From Limnoperna fortunei (taxonomy: Eukaryota; Mollusca; Bivalvia; Mytilida; Modiolidae), in contig OX104124.1 of assembly GCA_944474755.1 (NCBI GenBank), positions 44,345,342-44,409,341 on the forward strand: a stretch of 64,000 nt of DNA. Reading direction: 5' to 3'. The notes beneath the pieces are model-generated. The model had not been told where the DNA came from and ran no database searches. It was given only the letters and a program-made list of their open reading frames with translations. This document shows, in pieces, positions 24,801-38,508 of this stretch (the first letter of the stretch is position 1; every line of letters starts with the position of its first letter). Both the position numbers and the translations under genes were made by a program.

Positions 24801-27719
24801 ATTGGGTTTTTACATGTTACTCATTAATGATAAAGGGAAACGAAAGAGTGCAAAATGTTGGTCTCTTAAAGGAGCAACTTTGTTACTTTTATAGGGAAAG
24901 GATTTGACTTCATTTTATAGGAGTTATCTCCCATTATATATTTAACTGATTGGTTTTTCATATGGTGCTCATTAACTATTAATGATACAGGGAAAGTAAA
25001 TAGTGCAAAATGTTGATCTCTTAAAGGTGCAACTTTGTTACATAACAGGTAAAGGATTTGACTTCATTTTATAGGAATTATCTCCCATTATATATGTAAC
25101 TTATTGGTTTTTTTACATGTTACTCATTAACTATTAATGATAAAGGGAAACGAAAGAGTGCAAAATGTTGGTCTCTTAAAGCAGCAACTTTGTTACTTTT
25201 ATTGGGAAAGGATTTGACTTCATTTTATAGGAGTTATCTCCCATTATATATTTAACTGATTGGTTTTTCTCATGGTACTCATTAATTATTAATGATAGAG
25301 GGAAAGTATAGAGTGCAAAATGTTGATCTCTTAAAGGAGCAACTTTGTCACATTTACAGGAAAAGGATTTGACTTCATTGCATAGGAGTTATCTCCCATT
25401 ATATATGTAACTTATTGGGTTTTTACATGTTACTCATTAACTATTAATGATAAAGGGAAACAAAAGAGTGCAAAATGTTGGTCTCTTAAAGGAGCAACTT
25501 TGTTACTTTATAGGGAAAGGATTTGACTTCATTTTATAGGAGTTATCTCCCATTATATATTTAACTGTTTGGTTTTTCACATGGTACTCATTAACTATTA
25601 ATGATAGAGGGAAAGTAAAGAGTGCAAAATGTTGATTTCGTAAAGGAGCAACTTTGTCACATTTACGGGAAAAGGATTTGACTTCATTTCATAGGAGTTA
25701 TCTCCCATTATATATCTAACTTATTGGGTTTTTACATGTTACTCACAAACTATTAATGATAAAGGGAAACGAAAGAGTGCAAAAATGTTGGTTTCTTAAA
25801 GGAGCAACTTTGTTACATTTATAGGGAAAGGATTTGACTTCATTTTATAGGAGTTATCTCCCATTATATATTTAACTGATTGGTTTTTCTCATGGTACTC
25901 ATTAATTATTAATGATAGAGGGAAAGTATAGAGTGCAAAATGTTGATCTCTTAAAGGAGCAACTTTGTCACATTTACAGGAAAAGGATTTGACTTCATTG
26001 CATAGGAGTTATCTCCCATTATATATCTAACTTATTGGGTTTTTACATGTTACTCATTACTATTAATGATAAAGGGAAACAAAAGAGTGCAAAATGTTGG
26101 TCTCTTGAAGGAGCAACTTTGTTACCTTTATAGGGAAAGGATTTGACTTCATTTTATAGGAGTTATCTCCCATTATATATTTAACTGATTGGTTTTTCAC
26201 ATGGTACTCATTAACTATTAATGATAGAGGGAAAGTAAAGAGTGCAAAATGTTGATTTCGTAAAGGAGCAACTTTGTCACATTTACGGGAAAAGGATTTG
26301 ACTTCATTTCATAGGAGTTATCTCCCATTATATATCTAACTTATTGGGTTTTTACATGTTACTCACAAACTATTAATGATAAAGGGAAACGAAAGAGTGC
26401 AAAAATGTTGGTTTCTTAAAGGAGCAACTTTGTTACATTTATAGGGAAAGGATTTGACTTCATTTTATAGGAGTTATCTCCCATTATATATGTAACTGAT
26501 TGGTTTTTCACATGTTACTCATTAACTATTAATGATATAGGGAAACTAAAGAGTGCAAAATGTTGGTCTTTTAAAGGAGCAACTTTTTTACATTTACAGT
26601 AAACGGATTTGACTTCCTTTTATAGGAGTTATCTCCCATTATATATATATATATAAGTGATTGGTTTTTCACTTGGTACTCATCAAGTATTAATGACAGA
26701 GGGAAACTAAAGAGTGCAAAATGTTGATCTTTTAAAGGAGCAACTTTGTTACATTTATAGAAAAACGATTTGACTTTATTGTATAGGAGTTACCTCCCAT
26801 TATATATGTAACTGATTGGTTTTTCACATGGTTCTCATTAACATTTAATGATAGAGGGAGACTAAAGAGTGCAGAATGTTGATTGCTTAAAGAAGCAACT
26901 TTGTCACATTTACAAGAAAAGGATTTGAAGTCATCCTATAGGAGTTATCTCCTATTATATTTGTAATTTACTAGTTTTTCATATGTAACTCATTAACTAT
27001 TAGGGGTCATCCATAATTGTTAACCATTTTCATAAGTGTGCAAACCGCACACTTGAGGGAGGGGGTTAAAAATTTCAACATTTTTGCGTACACTTTTTTT
27101 TTATCTTCAGAAATTTTTCATTTCTGTGGAGTTTGGTTTTTATATTAGTTTAATGGTTGATGTACACTTTTTGATGGAGGGTGGGGGGTCTCAAAAAGTG
27201 TGCTTTTTGCACAATTGTGAAAATGATTGACAATTATGGACGACCCCTTAATGATAAAGGGAAAGTAAAGAGTGCAAAATGTTGCTCTTTTACATGAGCA
27301 ACTTTGTTACTTACAGGGAAAGGATTTGACTTCATTTTATAGGAGTTATCTCCCATTATATATGTAGCTGATTGGTTTTTCGCATGGTACTCATTAACTA
27401 TTAATGATAGAGGGCAACTAAAGAGTGCAAAAAGTTGATCTCTTAAAGGAGTAATTTTGTTACATTTACAGGTAAAGGATTTGACTTCATTTTATAGGAG
27501 TTATCTCCCATTATATATGTAACTGATCGGTTTTTCACAAGTAACTCATTAACTATTAAAGATAAAGGGAAACTAAAGAGTGCACAATGTCGCTCTCTTA
27601 AAGGAGCAACTTTGTCACATTTACAGGAAGATGATTTGACTTCATTTTATAGGAGTTGTCTCCCATTATATATGTAACTTATTTGTTTTTCTTTTGTAAC
27701 TCATTAACCCTTTATTAAA
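21844..27719 (+). repeat. Monomer block A7 (contains a MITE)
   Basis: About 36 monomers. From about 22,650 to 26,450 two monomer types alternate strictly: one with TTTAACTGATTGG, GATAGAGGGAAAG and TTGATC, the other with TAACTTATTGGG, GATAAAGGGAAAC and TTGGTC. This gives a ~308-bp dimer, and groups of dimers are themselves repeated. The MITE at 27,003-27,247 interrupts one monomer. Confidence 0.87.
27003..27247 (+). mobile_element. Harbinger-like MITE, copy 1 (245 bp)
   Basis: The terminal inverted repeats are about 50 bp with a few mismatches: the left end starts GGGGTCATCCATAATTGTCA and the right end, read on the other strand, starts GGGGTCGTCCATAATTGTCA. The element is flanked by TTA on both sides (27000-27002 and 27248-27250), matching the undisturbed monomer TAACTATTAATGATA with TTA duplicated. 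A 3-bp TWA target duplication and G-rich ends point to PIF/Harbinger. It has no coding capacity. An internal CAGAAAT/ATTTCTG hairpin lies in the middle. Confidence 0.85.
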
Positions 27720-28092
27720 GAGGCATGGGGTCTTCACCATTGACCCTGATACCCTTTGACCTTGAAAAATTGCATGGGTCAAGGTCACGTACTAGTTTTT
27801 GACCTTTGCTATTTTCAAACATATTTAAAATGATTTTCTTCCTAAAATGTTCTATTAATAGTTAGGGTAAATTGAGACATGCCGTGAAAAGTTGTATCAA
27901 AATTTTATCAGAGTTATCTCTCTTAGAAAAGCAATCTGTAGCAAATAATACAAAATAATTTCTTTTTTAAATATTTATTGCAAAATTATAACATTTCGCA
28001 AAAAGTTGATTATTTTGAATGTCATCACGTAATACAAAATGAATATTAGTATGGAAAGACCCTCAAATGTTCAACCGAACAGTTGATCTTTA

Positions 28093-28123
<31 letters not shown>

Positions 28124-28708
28124 TCCCACTTCTTGCGCAAACTTATGTGTGTTTTTTTTCATTTCGCGACAGGTCGCTTTGATATTTTATATGTGATATC
28201 GGTGACCCATTGGGCTTTCTCAGTTCACCCTGACTGACCGCACCCTTTTCATTTAAGGAGTTATATCCCCTTTTACTAAAAACCTTGTTCATGCTACTCC
28301 TCCTAAACCAAAAAAGATAGCAATACCAAACCTTTACCAAAATGTGTCATATATCCTTGCGCAACTTTGGGACAGATTGATTGATGGGTTCTGACGACAT
28401 CTTATAGGAGTTATCTCATTTTAAATAAAAGTAGTAAGTGATATTCAAACAAATCTCAACAACGAAAAGAGATAGAGCCCTGGTGTCTTCACAATCGATC
28501 ATCTTGACCTTTGATCTTGAAAACGGACACAAGGTCAAAGGTCAAGGTCACGTTCTAAATTTTGACATTTGCTTGTGTGCGCTACTCCTATGAAACGGTG
28601 AACGATAGATAAACACTTATTGAAAGTAAAAGGTTCGTCTTATTAAGACGCAACTTTGTAACATTTGGAGCGAAGTAATTTGACTTCATTTTATAAGAGT
28701 TATCTCCC
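27720..28708 (+). repeat. Tail (27720-28093) and head module 8 (28094-28708)
   Basis: Subtype without 48-bp hairpin repeats, almost identical to 14262-15249. The AGGTCA palindrome lies at 28503-28519/28530-28546 with one mismatch. Confidence 0.87.
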
Positions 28709-31193
28709 ATTATATATGTAACTGATTGGTTTTTCACATGGTATTCATTAACTATTAATGATAGAGGGAAACTAAAGAGTGCAAAATATTGGTCTTTTAA
28801 AGGAGCAACTTTGTCACTTTTACAAGGAAAGGATTTGACTTCATTTTATAGGAGTTATCTCCCATTATATATGTAACTTGTTGGTTGTTCACATGGTAAT
28901 CATTAACTATAAATGATAGAGGGAAAGTAAAGAGTGCAAAATGTTTCTCTCTTAAAGGAGCAATTTTTTAACTTTTACAGGGAAAGGATTTGACTTCATT
29001 TTATAGGTTATCTCCCATTATATATGTAACTTATTGGTTTTTTACATGTTACTCATTAACTATTAATGACAAAGGGAAATTTAAGAGTGCTAAATGTTGG
29101 CCTTTTAAATGAACAACTTGTTTTACGTTTGCAATAAAGGGATATGACTTCATTTTATAGGAGTTATCTCCCATTATATATGTAACTGATTGGTTTTTCA
29201 CATGGTACTCATTAACTATTAATGATAAATGGAAACTAAAGATTGCAAAATGTTGGCCTTTTAAAGGAACAACTTTTTTTACATTTGCAGTAAACGAATA
29301 TGACTTCATTTTATAGGATTTATCTCCCATTATATATGTATAAATGATTTGTTTTTCACATGGTACTCACTACCTATTAATGATGGAGGGAAACTGAAGA
29401 GTTCAAATTGTTGGTAGTTTAAAGGAGCAACTTTGTTACATTTACAGGGAAATGATTTGAATTCATTTTATAGGAGTTATCTCCCATTATATATGTAATT
29501 TATTATTGGTTTTGCACATGGTAATCATTAACTATAAATGATAGAGGGAAAGTAAAGAGTGCGAAATTTTGATCTCTTAAAGGAGCAACTTTGTTACATT
29601 TGCAGGGAAAGGATTTGACTTCATTTTATAGGAGTTATCTCCCATTATATATTTAACTGATTGGTTTTTCACATGGTACTCATTAACTATTAATGATAGA
29701 GGGAAAGTAAAGAGTGAAAAATGTTGATTTCGTAAAGGAGCAACTTTGTCACATTTACGGGAAAAGGATTTGACTTCATTTCATAGGAGTTATCTCCCAT
29801 TATATATCTAACTTATTGGGTTTTTACATGTTACTCACAAACTATTAATGATAAAGGGAAACGAAAGAGTGCAAAAATGTTGGTTTCTTAAAGGAGCAAC
29901 TTTGTTACATTTATAGGGAAAGGATTTGACTTCATTTTATAGGAGTTATCTCCCATTATATATGTAACTGATTGGTTTTTCACATGTTACTCATTAACTA
30001 TTAATGATATAGGGAAACTAAAGAGTGCAAAATGTTGGTCTTTTAAAGGAGCAACTTTTTTACATTTACAGTAAACGGATTTGACTTCCTTTTATAGGAG
30101 TTATCTCCCATTATATATATATATATATAAGTGATTGGTTTTTCACTTGGTACTCATCAAGTATTAATGACAGAGGGAAACTAAAGAGTGCAAAATGTTG
30201 ATCCTTTAAAGGAGCAACTTTGTTACATTTATAGAAAAACGATTTGACTTTATTGTATAGGAGTTACCTCCCATTATATATGTAACTGATTGGTTTTTCA
30301 CATGGTTCTCATTAACATTTAATGATAGAGTGAGACTAAAGAGTGCCGAATGTTGATTGCTTAAAGAAGCAACTTTGTCACATTTACAAGAAAAGGATTT
30401 GAAGTCATCCTATAGGAGTTATCTCCTATTATATTTGTAATTTACTAGTTTTTCACATGTAACTCATTAACTATTAGGGGTCATCCATAATTGTCAACCA
30501 TTTTCATAAGTGTGCAAACCGCACACTTGAGGGAGGGGGTTAAAAATTTCAACATTTTTGCGTACACTTTTTTTTTATCTTCAGAAATTTTTCATTTCTG
30601 TGGAGTTTGGTTTTTATATTAGTTTAATGGTTGATGTACACTTTTTGATGGAGGGTGGGGGGTCTCAAAAAGTGTGCTTTTTGCACAATTGTGAAAATGA
30701 TTGACAATTATGGACGACCCCTTAATGATAAAGGGAAAGTAAAGAGTGCAAAATGTTGCTCTTTTACATGAGCAACTTTGTTACTTACAGGGAAAGGATT
30801 TGACTTCATTTTATAGGAGTTATCTCCCATTATATATGTAGCTGATTGGTTTTTCGCATGGTACTCATTAACTATTAATGATAGAGGGCAACTAAAGAGT
30901 GCAAAAAGTTGATCTCTTAAAGGAGTAACTTTGTTACATTTACAGGTAAAGGATTTGACTTCATTTTATAGGAGTTATCTCCCATTATATATGTAACTGA
31001 TCGGTTTTTCACAAGTAACTCATTAACTATTAAAGATAAAGGGAAACTAAAGAGTGCACAATGTCGCTCTCTTAAAGGAGCAACTTTGTCACATTTACAG
31101 GAAGATGATTTGACTTCATTTTATAGGAGTTGTCTCCCATTATATATGTAACTTATTTGTTTTTCTTTTGTAACTCATTAACCCTTTATTAAA
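28709..31193 (+). repeat. Monomer block A8 (contains a MITE)
   Basis: About 14 monomers plus a MITE. It includes two adjacent edge-type monomers (TGATTTGTTTTTCACATGG; GTTCAAATTGTTGGTAG) that also open blocks A9, A10 and A13. A (TA)n run lies at about 30,112-30,130. Confidence 0.87.
30477..30721 (+). mobile_element. Harbinger-like MITE, copy 2 (245 bp)
   Basis: Same insertion point in the same monomer variant as copy 1, flanked by TTA (30474-30476 and 30722-30724), and nearly identical to it. Copies 1 and 2 lie 3,474 bp apart, about one composite unit. They are therefore best read as one insertion duplicated with its surroundings. Confidence 0.85.
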
Positions 31194-31566
31194 GAGGCAT
31201 GGGGTCTTCACCATTGACCCTGATACCCTTTGACCTTGAAAAATTGCATGGGTCAAGGTCACGTACTAGTTTTTGACCTTTGCTATTTTCAAAGATATTT
31301 AAAATGATTTTCTTCCTAAAATGTTCTATTAATAGTTAGGGTAAATTGAGACATGCCGTGAAAAGTTGTATCAAAATTTTATCAGAGTTATCTCTCTTAG
31401 AAAAGCAATCTGTAGCAAATAATACAAAATAATTTCTTTTTTAAATATTTATTGCAAAATTATAACATTTCGCAAAAAGTTGATTATTTTGAATGTCATC
31501 ACGTAATACAAAATGAATATTAGTATGGAAAGACCCTCAAATGTTCAACCGAACAGTTGATCTTTA

Positions 31567-31597
<31 letters not shown>

Positions 31598-32181
31598 TCC
31601 CACTTCTTGCGCAAACTTATGTGTGTTTTTTTCATTTCGCGACAGGTCGCTTTGATATTTTATATGTGATATCGGTGACCCATTGCGCTTTCTCAGTTCA
31701 CCCTGACTGACCGCACCCTTTTCATTTAAGGAGTTATATCCCCTTTTACTAAAAACCTTGTTCATGCTACTCCTCCTAAACCAAAAAAGATAGCAATACC
31801 AAACCTTTACCAAAATGTGTCATATATCCTTGCGCAACTTTGGGACAGATTGATTGATGGGTTCTGACGACATCTTATAGGAGTTATCTCATTTTAAATA
31901 AAAGTAGTAAGTGATATTCAAACAAATCTCAACAACGAAAAGAGATAGAGCCCTGGTGTCTTCACAATCGATCATCTTGACCTTTGATCTTGAAAACGGA
32001 CACAAGGTCAAAGGTCAAGGTCACGTTCTAAATTTTGACATTTGCTTGTGTGCGCTACTCCTATGAAACGGTGAACGATAGATAAACACTTATTGAAAGT
32101 AAAAGGTTCGTCTTATTAAGACGCAACTTTGTAACATTTGGAGCGAAGTAATTTGACTTCATTTTATAAGAGTTATCTCCC
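31194..32181 (+). repeat. Tail (31194-31567) and head module 9 (31568-32181)
   Basis: Near copy of 27720-28708. The AGGTCA palindrome is at 31976-31992/32003-32019 with the same GATCTTG mismatch. Confidence 0.87.
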
Positions 32182-33271
32182 ATTATATATGTAACTGATT
32201 GGTTTTTCACATGGTATTCATTAACTATTAATGATAGAGGGAAACTAAAGAGTGCAAAATATTGGTCTTTTAAAGGAGCAACTTTGTCACTTTTACAAGG
32301 AAAGGATTTGACTTCATTTTATAGGAGTTATCTCCCATTATATATGTAACTTGTTGGTTGTTCACATGGTAATCATTAACTATAAATGATAGAGGGAAAG
32401 TAAAGAGTGCAAAATGTTTCTCTCTTAAAGGAGCAATTTTTTAACTTTTACAGGGAAAGGATTTGACTTCATTTTATAGGTTATCTCCCATTATATATGT
32501 AACTTATTGGTTTTTTACATGTTACTCATTAACTATTAATGACAAAGGGAAATTTAAGAGTGCTAAATGTTGGCCTTTTAAATGAACAACTTGTTTTACG
32601 TTTGCAATAAAGGGATATGACTTCATTTTATAGGAGTTATCTCTCATTATATATGTAACTGATTGGTTTTTCACATGGTACTCATTAACTATTAATGATA
32701 AATGGAAACTAAAGATTGCAAAATGTTGGCCTTTTAAAGGAACAACCTTTTTTACATTTGCAGTAAACGAATATGACTTCATTTTATAGGATTTATCTCC
32801 CATTATATATGTATAAATGATTTGTTTTTCACATGGTACTCACTATCTATTAATGATGGAGGGAAACTGAAGAGTTCAAATTGTTGGTAGTTTAAAGGAG
32901 CAACTTTGTTACATTTACAGGGAAATGATTTGACTTCATTTTATAGGAGTTATCTCCCATTATATATGTAATTTATTATTGGTTTTGCACATGGTAATCA
33001 TTAACTATAAATGATAGAGGGAAAGTAAAGAGTGCGAAATTTTGATCTCTTAAAGGAGCAACTTTGTTACATTTGCAGGGAAAGGATTTGACTTCATTTT
33101 ATAGGAGTTATCTCCCATTATATATGTAACTGATTGGTTTTTCACATGTTACTCATTAACTATTAATGATATAGGGAAACTAAAGAGTGCAAAATGTTGG
33201 TCTTTTAAAGGAGCAACTTTTTTACATTTACAGTAAACGGATTTGACTTCCTTTTATAGGAGTTATCTCCC

Positions 33272-33305
<34 letters not shown>

Positions 33306-36300
33306 TGATTGGTTTTTCACTTGGTACTCATCAAGTATTAATGACAGAGGGAAACTAAAGAGTGCAAATTGTTGATCTTTTAAAGGAGCAACTTTGTTAC
33401 ATTTATAGAAAAACGATTTGACTTTATTGTATAGGAGTTACCTCCCATTATATATGTAACTGATTGGTTTTTCACATGGTACTCATTAACTATTAATGAT
33501 AAAGGGAAAGTAAAGAGTGCAAAATGTTGATCTCTTAAAGGAGCAACTTTGTTACCTTTGCAGTAAACGGATATGACTTTATTTTATAGGAGTTATCTCC
33601 CATTATATATGTAACTGATTTTTTTTTCACATGGTACTCATTAACTATTAATGTTAGAGGGAAACTAAAGAGTGCAAAATGCTGGTCTTTTAAAGGAGCA
33701 ACTTTTTTACATTTACAGTAAACGGATTTGACTTCCTTTTATAGGAGTTATCTCCCATTATATATATATATATATATATAAGTGATTGGTTTTTCACTTG
33801 GTACTCATCAAGTATTAATGACAGAGGGAAACTAAAGAGTGCAAATTGTTGATCTTTTAAAGGAGCAACTTTGTTACATTTATTGAAAAACGATTTGACT
33901 TTATTGTATAGGAGTTACCTCCCATTCTATATGTAACTGATTGGTTTTTCACATGGTACTCATTAACTATTAATGATAAAGGGAAAGTAAAGAGTGCAAA
34001 ATGTTGATCTCTTAAAGGAGCAACTTTGTTACCTTTGCAGTAAACGGATATGACTTTATTTTATAGGAGTTATCTCCCATTATATATGTAACTGATTTGT
34101 TTTTCACATGGTACTCATTAACTATTAAAGTTAGAGGGAAACTAAAGAGTGCAAAATGTTGACCTCTTAAAGGAGCAACTTTGTTACATTTACAAGGAAA
34201 GGATTTGACTTCATTTTATAGGAGTTATCTCCCATTATATATGTAACTGATTGGTTTTTCACATGGTTCTCATGAACTATTAATGATAGAGGGAAACTAA
34301 AGAGTGCAAAATGTTGATTTCTTAAAGGAGCAACTTTGTTGCATTTACAAAGAAAGGATTTGACTTCATTTTATAGGAGTTATCTCCCATTATATATCTA
34401 ACTTATTGGTTTTTTACATGTTACACATTAACTATAAATGATAAAATGAAAATAAAGAGTACAAAATGTTGGCCTTTTAAAGGAGCAACTTTTTTACGTT
34501 TTAAGTAAACGGATATGACTTCATTTTATAGGAGTTATCTGCCATTATATATTTAACTGATTGGTTTTTCACATGGTACTCATTAACTATTAATGATAGA
34601 GGGAAAGTAAAGAGTGCAAAATGTTGATCTCTTAAAGGAGCAACTTTGTCACATTTACAGGAAAAGGATTTGACTTCATTTCATAGGAGTTATCTCCCAT
34701 TATATATGTAACTTATTGGGTTTTTACATGTTACTCATTAATGATAAAGGGAAACGAAAGAGTGCAAAATGTTGGTCTCTTAAAGGAGCAACTTTGTTAC
34801 TTTTATAGGGAAAGGATTTGACTTCATTTTATAGGAGTTATCTCCCATTATATATTTAACTGATTGGTTTTTCATATGGTACTCATTAACTATTAATGAT
34901 ACAGGGAAAGTAAAGAGTGCAAAATGTTGACCTCTTAAAGGTGCAACTTTTTTACATTAACAGGTAAAGGATTTGACTTCATTTTATAGGAATTATCTCC
35001 CATTATATATGTAACTTATTGGTTTTTTACATGTTACTCATTAACTATTAATGATAAAGGGAAACGAAAGAGTGCAAAATTTTGGTCTCTTAAAGCAGCA
35101 ACTTTGTTACTTTTATTGGGAAAGGATTTGACTTCATTTTATAGGAGTTATCTCCCATTATATATTTAACTGATTGGTTTTTCTCATGGTACTCATTAAT
35201 TATTAATGATAGAGGGAAAGTAAAGAGTGCAAAATGTTGATCTCTTAAAGGAGCAACTTTGTCACATTTACAGGAAAAGGATTTGACTTCATTGCATATG
35301 AGTTATCTCCCATTATATATGTAACTTATTGGGTTTTTACATGTTACTCATTAACTATTAATGATAAAGGGAAACAAAAGAGTGCAAAATGTTGGTCTCT
35401 TAAAGGAGCAACTTTGTTACTTTTATAGGGAAAGGATTTGACTTCATTTTATAGGAGTTATCTCCCATTATATATTTAACTGATTGGTTTTTCACATGGT
35501 ACTCATTAACTATTATTGATAGAGGGAAAGTAAAGAGTGCGAAATGTTGATTTCGTAAAGGAGCAACTTTGTCACATTTACGGGAAAAGGATTTGACTTC
35601 ATTTTATAAGAGTTATCTCCCATTATATATGTAACTGATTGGTTTTTCACATGGTATTCATTAACTATTAATGATAGAGGGAAACTAAAGAGTGTAAAAT
35701 ATTGGTCTTTTAAAGGAGCAACTTTGTCACTTATACAAAGAAAGGATTTGACTTCATTTTATAGGAGTTATCTCCCATTATATATGTAACTTATTGGTTT
35801 TGTACATGTTACTCATTAACTATTAATGACAAAGGGAAATTTAAGAGTGCTAAATGTTGGCCTTTTAAATGAACAACTTGTTTTACGTTTGCAATAAAGG
35901 GATATGACTTCATTTTATAGGAGTTATCTCCCATTATATATGTAACTGATTGGTTTTTCACATGGTACTCATTAACTATTAATGATAAAGGGAAACTAAA
36001 GATTGCAAAATGTTGGCCTTTTAAAGGAACAACTTTTTTTACATTTGCAGTAAACGAATATGACTTCATTTTATAGGATTTATCTCCCATTATATATGTA
36101 TAAATGATTTGTTTTTCACATGGTACTCACTACCTATTAATGATGGAGGGAAACTGAAGAGTTCAAATTGTTGGTAGTTTAAAGGAGCAACTTTGTTACA
36201 TTTACAGGGAAATGATTTGACTTCATTTTATAGGAGTTATCTCCCATTATATATGTAATTTATTGGTTTTGCACATGGTAATCATTAACTATAAATGATA

Positions 36301-37643
36301 GAGGGAAAGTAAAGAGTGCGAAATTTTGATCTCTTAAAGGAGCAACTTTGTTACATTTGCAGGGAAAGGATTTGATTTCATTTTATAGGAGTTATCTCCC
36401 ATTATATATGTAACTGATTGGTTTTACACATGTTACTCATTAACTATTAATGATATAGGGAAACTAAAGAGTGCAAAATGTTGGTCTTTTAAAGGAGCAA
36501 CTTTTTTACATTTTCAGTAAACTGATTTGACTTCCTTTTATAGGAGTTATCTCCCATTATATATATATATATATATATATAAGTGATTGGTTTTTCACTT
36601 GGTACTCATCAAGTATTAATGACAGAGGGAAACTAAAGAGTTCAAAATGTTGATCTTTTAAAGGAGCAACTTTGTTACATTTATAGAAAAACGATTTGAC
36701 TTTATTGTATAGGAGTTACCTCCCATTATATATGTAACTGATTGGTTTTTCACATGGTTCTCATTAACATTTAATGATAGAGGGAAACTAAAGAGTGCAG
36801 AATGTTGATTGCTTAAAGAAGCAACTTTGTCACATTTACAAGAAAAGGATTTGAAGTCATCCTATAGGAGTTATCTCCCATTATATTTGTAATTTATTAG
36901 TTTTTCACATGCAACTCATTAACTATTAGGGGTCATCCATAATTGTCAGCCATTTTCATAAGTGTTCCAACCGCACACTTGAGGGAGGGGGTTAAAAATT
37001 TCAACATTTTTGCGTACACTTTTTTTTTATCTTCAGAAATTTGTCATTTCTGTGGAGTTTGGTTTTATATTAGTTTAATGGTTGATGTACACTTTTTGAT
37101 GGAGGGTGGGGGTCTCAAAAAGTGTGCTTTTTGCACACTTGTGAAAATGATTGACACTTATGGACGACCCCTTAATGATAAAGGGAAAGTAAAGAGTGCA
37201 AAATGTTGCTCTTTTACATGAGCAACTTTGTTCCTTACAGGGAAAGGATTTGACTTCATTTTATAGGAGTTATCTCCCATTATATATGTAGCTGATTGGT
37301 TTTTCGCATGGTACTCATTAACTATTAATGATAGAGGGCAACTAAAGAGTGCAAAAAGTTGATCTCTTAAAGGAGTAACTTTGTTACATTTACAGGTAAA
37401 GGATTTGACTTCATTTTACCGGAGTTATCTCCCATTATATATGTAACTGATCGGTTTTTCACAAGTAACTCATTAACTATTAAAGATAAAGGGAAACTAA
37501 AGAGTGCAGAATGTCGCTCTCTTAAAGGAGCAACTTTGTCACATTTACAGGAAGATGATTTGACTTCATTTTATAGGAGTTGTCTCCCATTATATATGTA
37601 ACTTATTTGTTTTTCTTTTGTAACTCATTAACCCTTTATTAAA
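32182..37643 (+). repeat. Monomer block A9 (contains a MITE)
   Basis: About 34 monomers plus a MITE. Long (TA)n expansions occur at about 33,274-33,303, 33,760-33,781 and 36,560-36,582, always after TATCTCCCAT in the same monomer variant. A segment resembling 22,440-23,700 is present at 34,310-35,600. Confidence 0.87.
36929..37171 (+). mobile_element. Harbinger-like MITE, copy 3 (243 bp)
   Basis: Same site and flanking TTA (36926-36928 and 37172-37174) as copies 1 and 2, with two single-base losses. Differences such as AGTGTTCCAACC in the left end show slight divergence since co-amplification. Confidence 0.85.
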
Positions 37644-38016
37644 GAGGCATGGGGTCTTCGCCATAGACCCTGATACCCTTTGACCTTAAAAAATTGCATG
37701 GGTCAAGGTCACGTACTAGTTTTTGACCTTTGCTATTTTCAAAGATATTTAAAATGATTTTCTTCCTAAAATGTTCTATTAATAGTTAGGGTAAATTGAG
37801 ACATGCCGTGAAAAGTTGTATCAAAATTTTATCAGAGTTATCTCTCTTAGAAAAGCAATCTGTAGCAAATAATACAAAATAATTTCTTTTTTAAATATTT
37901 ATAGCAAAATTATAACATTTCGCAAAAAGTTGATTATTTTGAATGTCATCACGTAATACAAAATGAATATTAGTATGGAAAGACCCTCAAATGTTCAACC
38001 GAACAGTTGATCTTTA

Positions 38017-38050
<34 letters not shown>

Positions 38051-38508
38051 TCCCACTTCTTGCGCAAACTTATGTGTGTTTTTTTCATTTCGCGACAGGT
38101 CGCTTTGATATTGTATATGTGATATCGGTGACCCATTGCGCTTTCTCAGTTCACCCTGACTGGCCGCACCCTTTTCATTTAAGGAGTTATATCCCCTTTT
38201 ACTAAAAACCTTGTTCATGCTACTCCTCCTAAACCAAAAAAGATAGCAATACCAAACCTTTACCAAAATGTGTCATATATCCTTGTCTTCACCATCGATC
38301 ATCTTGACCTTTGACCTTGAAAATGGACACAAGGTCAAAGGTCAAGGTCACGTTCTAAATTTTGACATTTGCTTGTGTGCGCTACTCCTATGAAACGGTG
38401 AACGATAGATAAACACTTATTGAAAGTAAAAGGTTCGTCTTATTAAGACGCAAATTTGTAACATTTGGAGCGAAGTAATTTGACTTCATTTTATAAGAGT
38501 TATCTCCC
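37644..38508 (+). repeat. Tail (37644-38016) and internally deleted head module 10 (38017-38508)
   Basis: The head lacks about 126 bp found in its sister modules: TATATCCTTG joins directly to TCTTCACC at about 38,284, removing the second GGAGTTATCTC segment. The AGGTCA palindrome survives, and here it is perfect over 17 bp (38303-38319/38330-38346). Confidence 0.87.
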
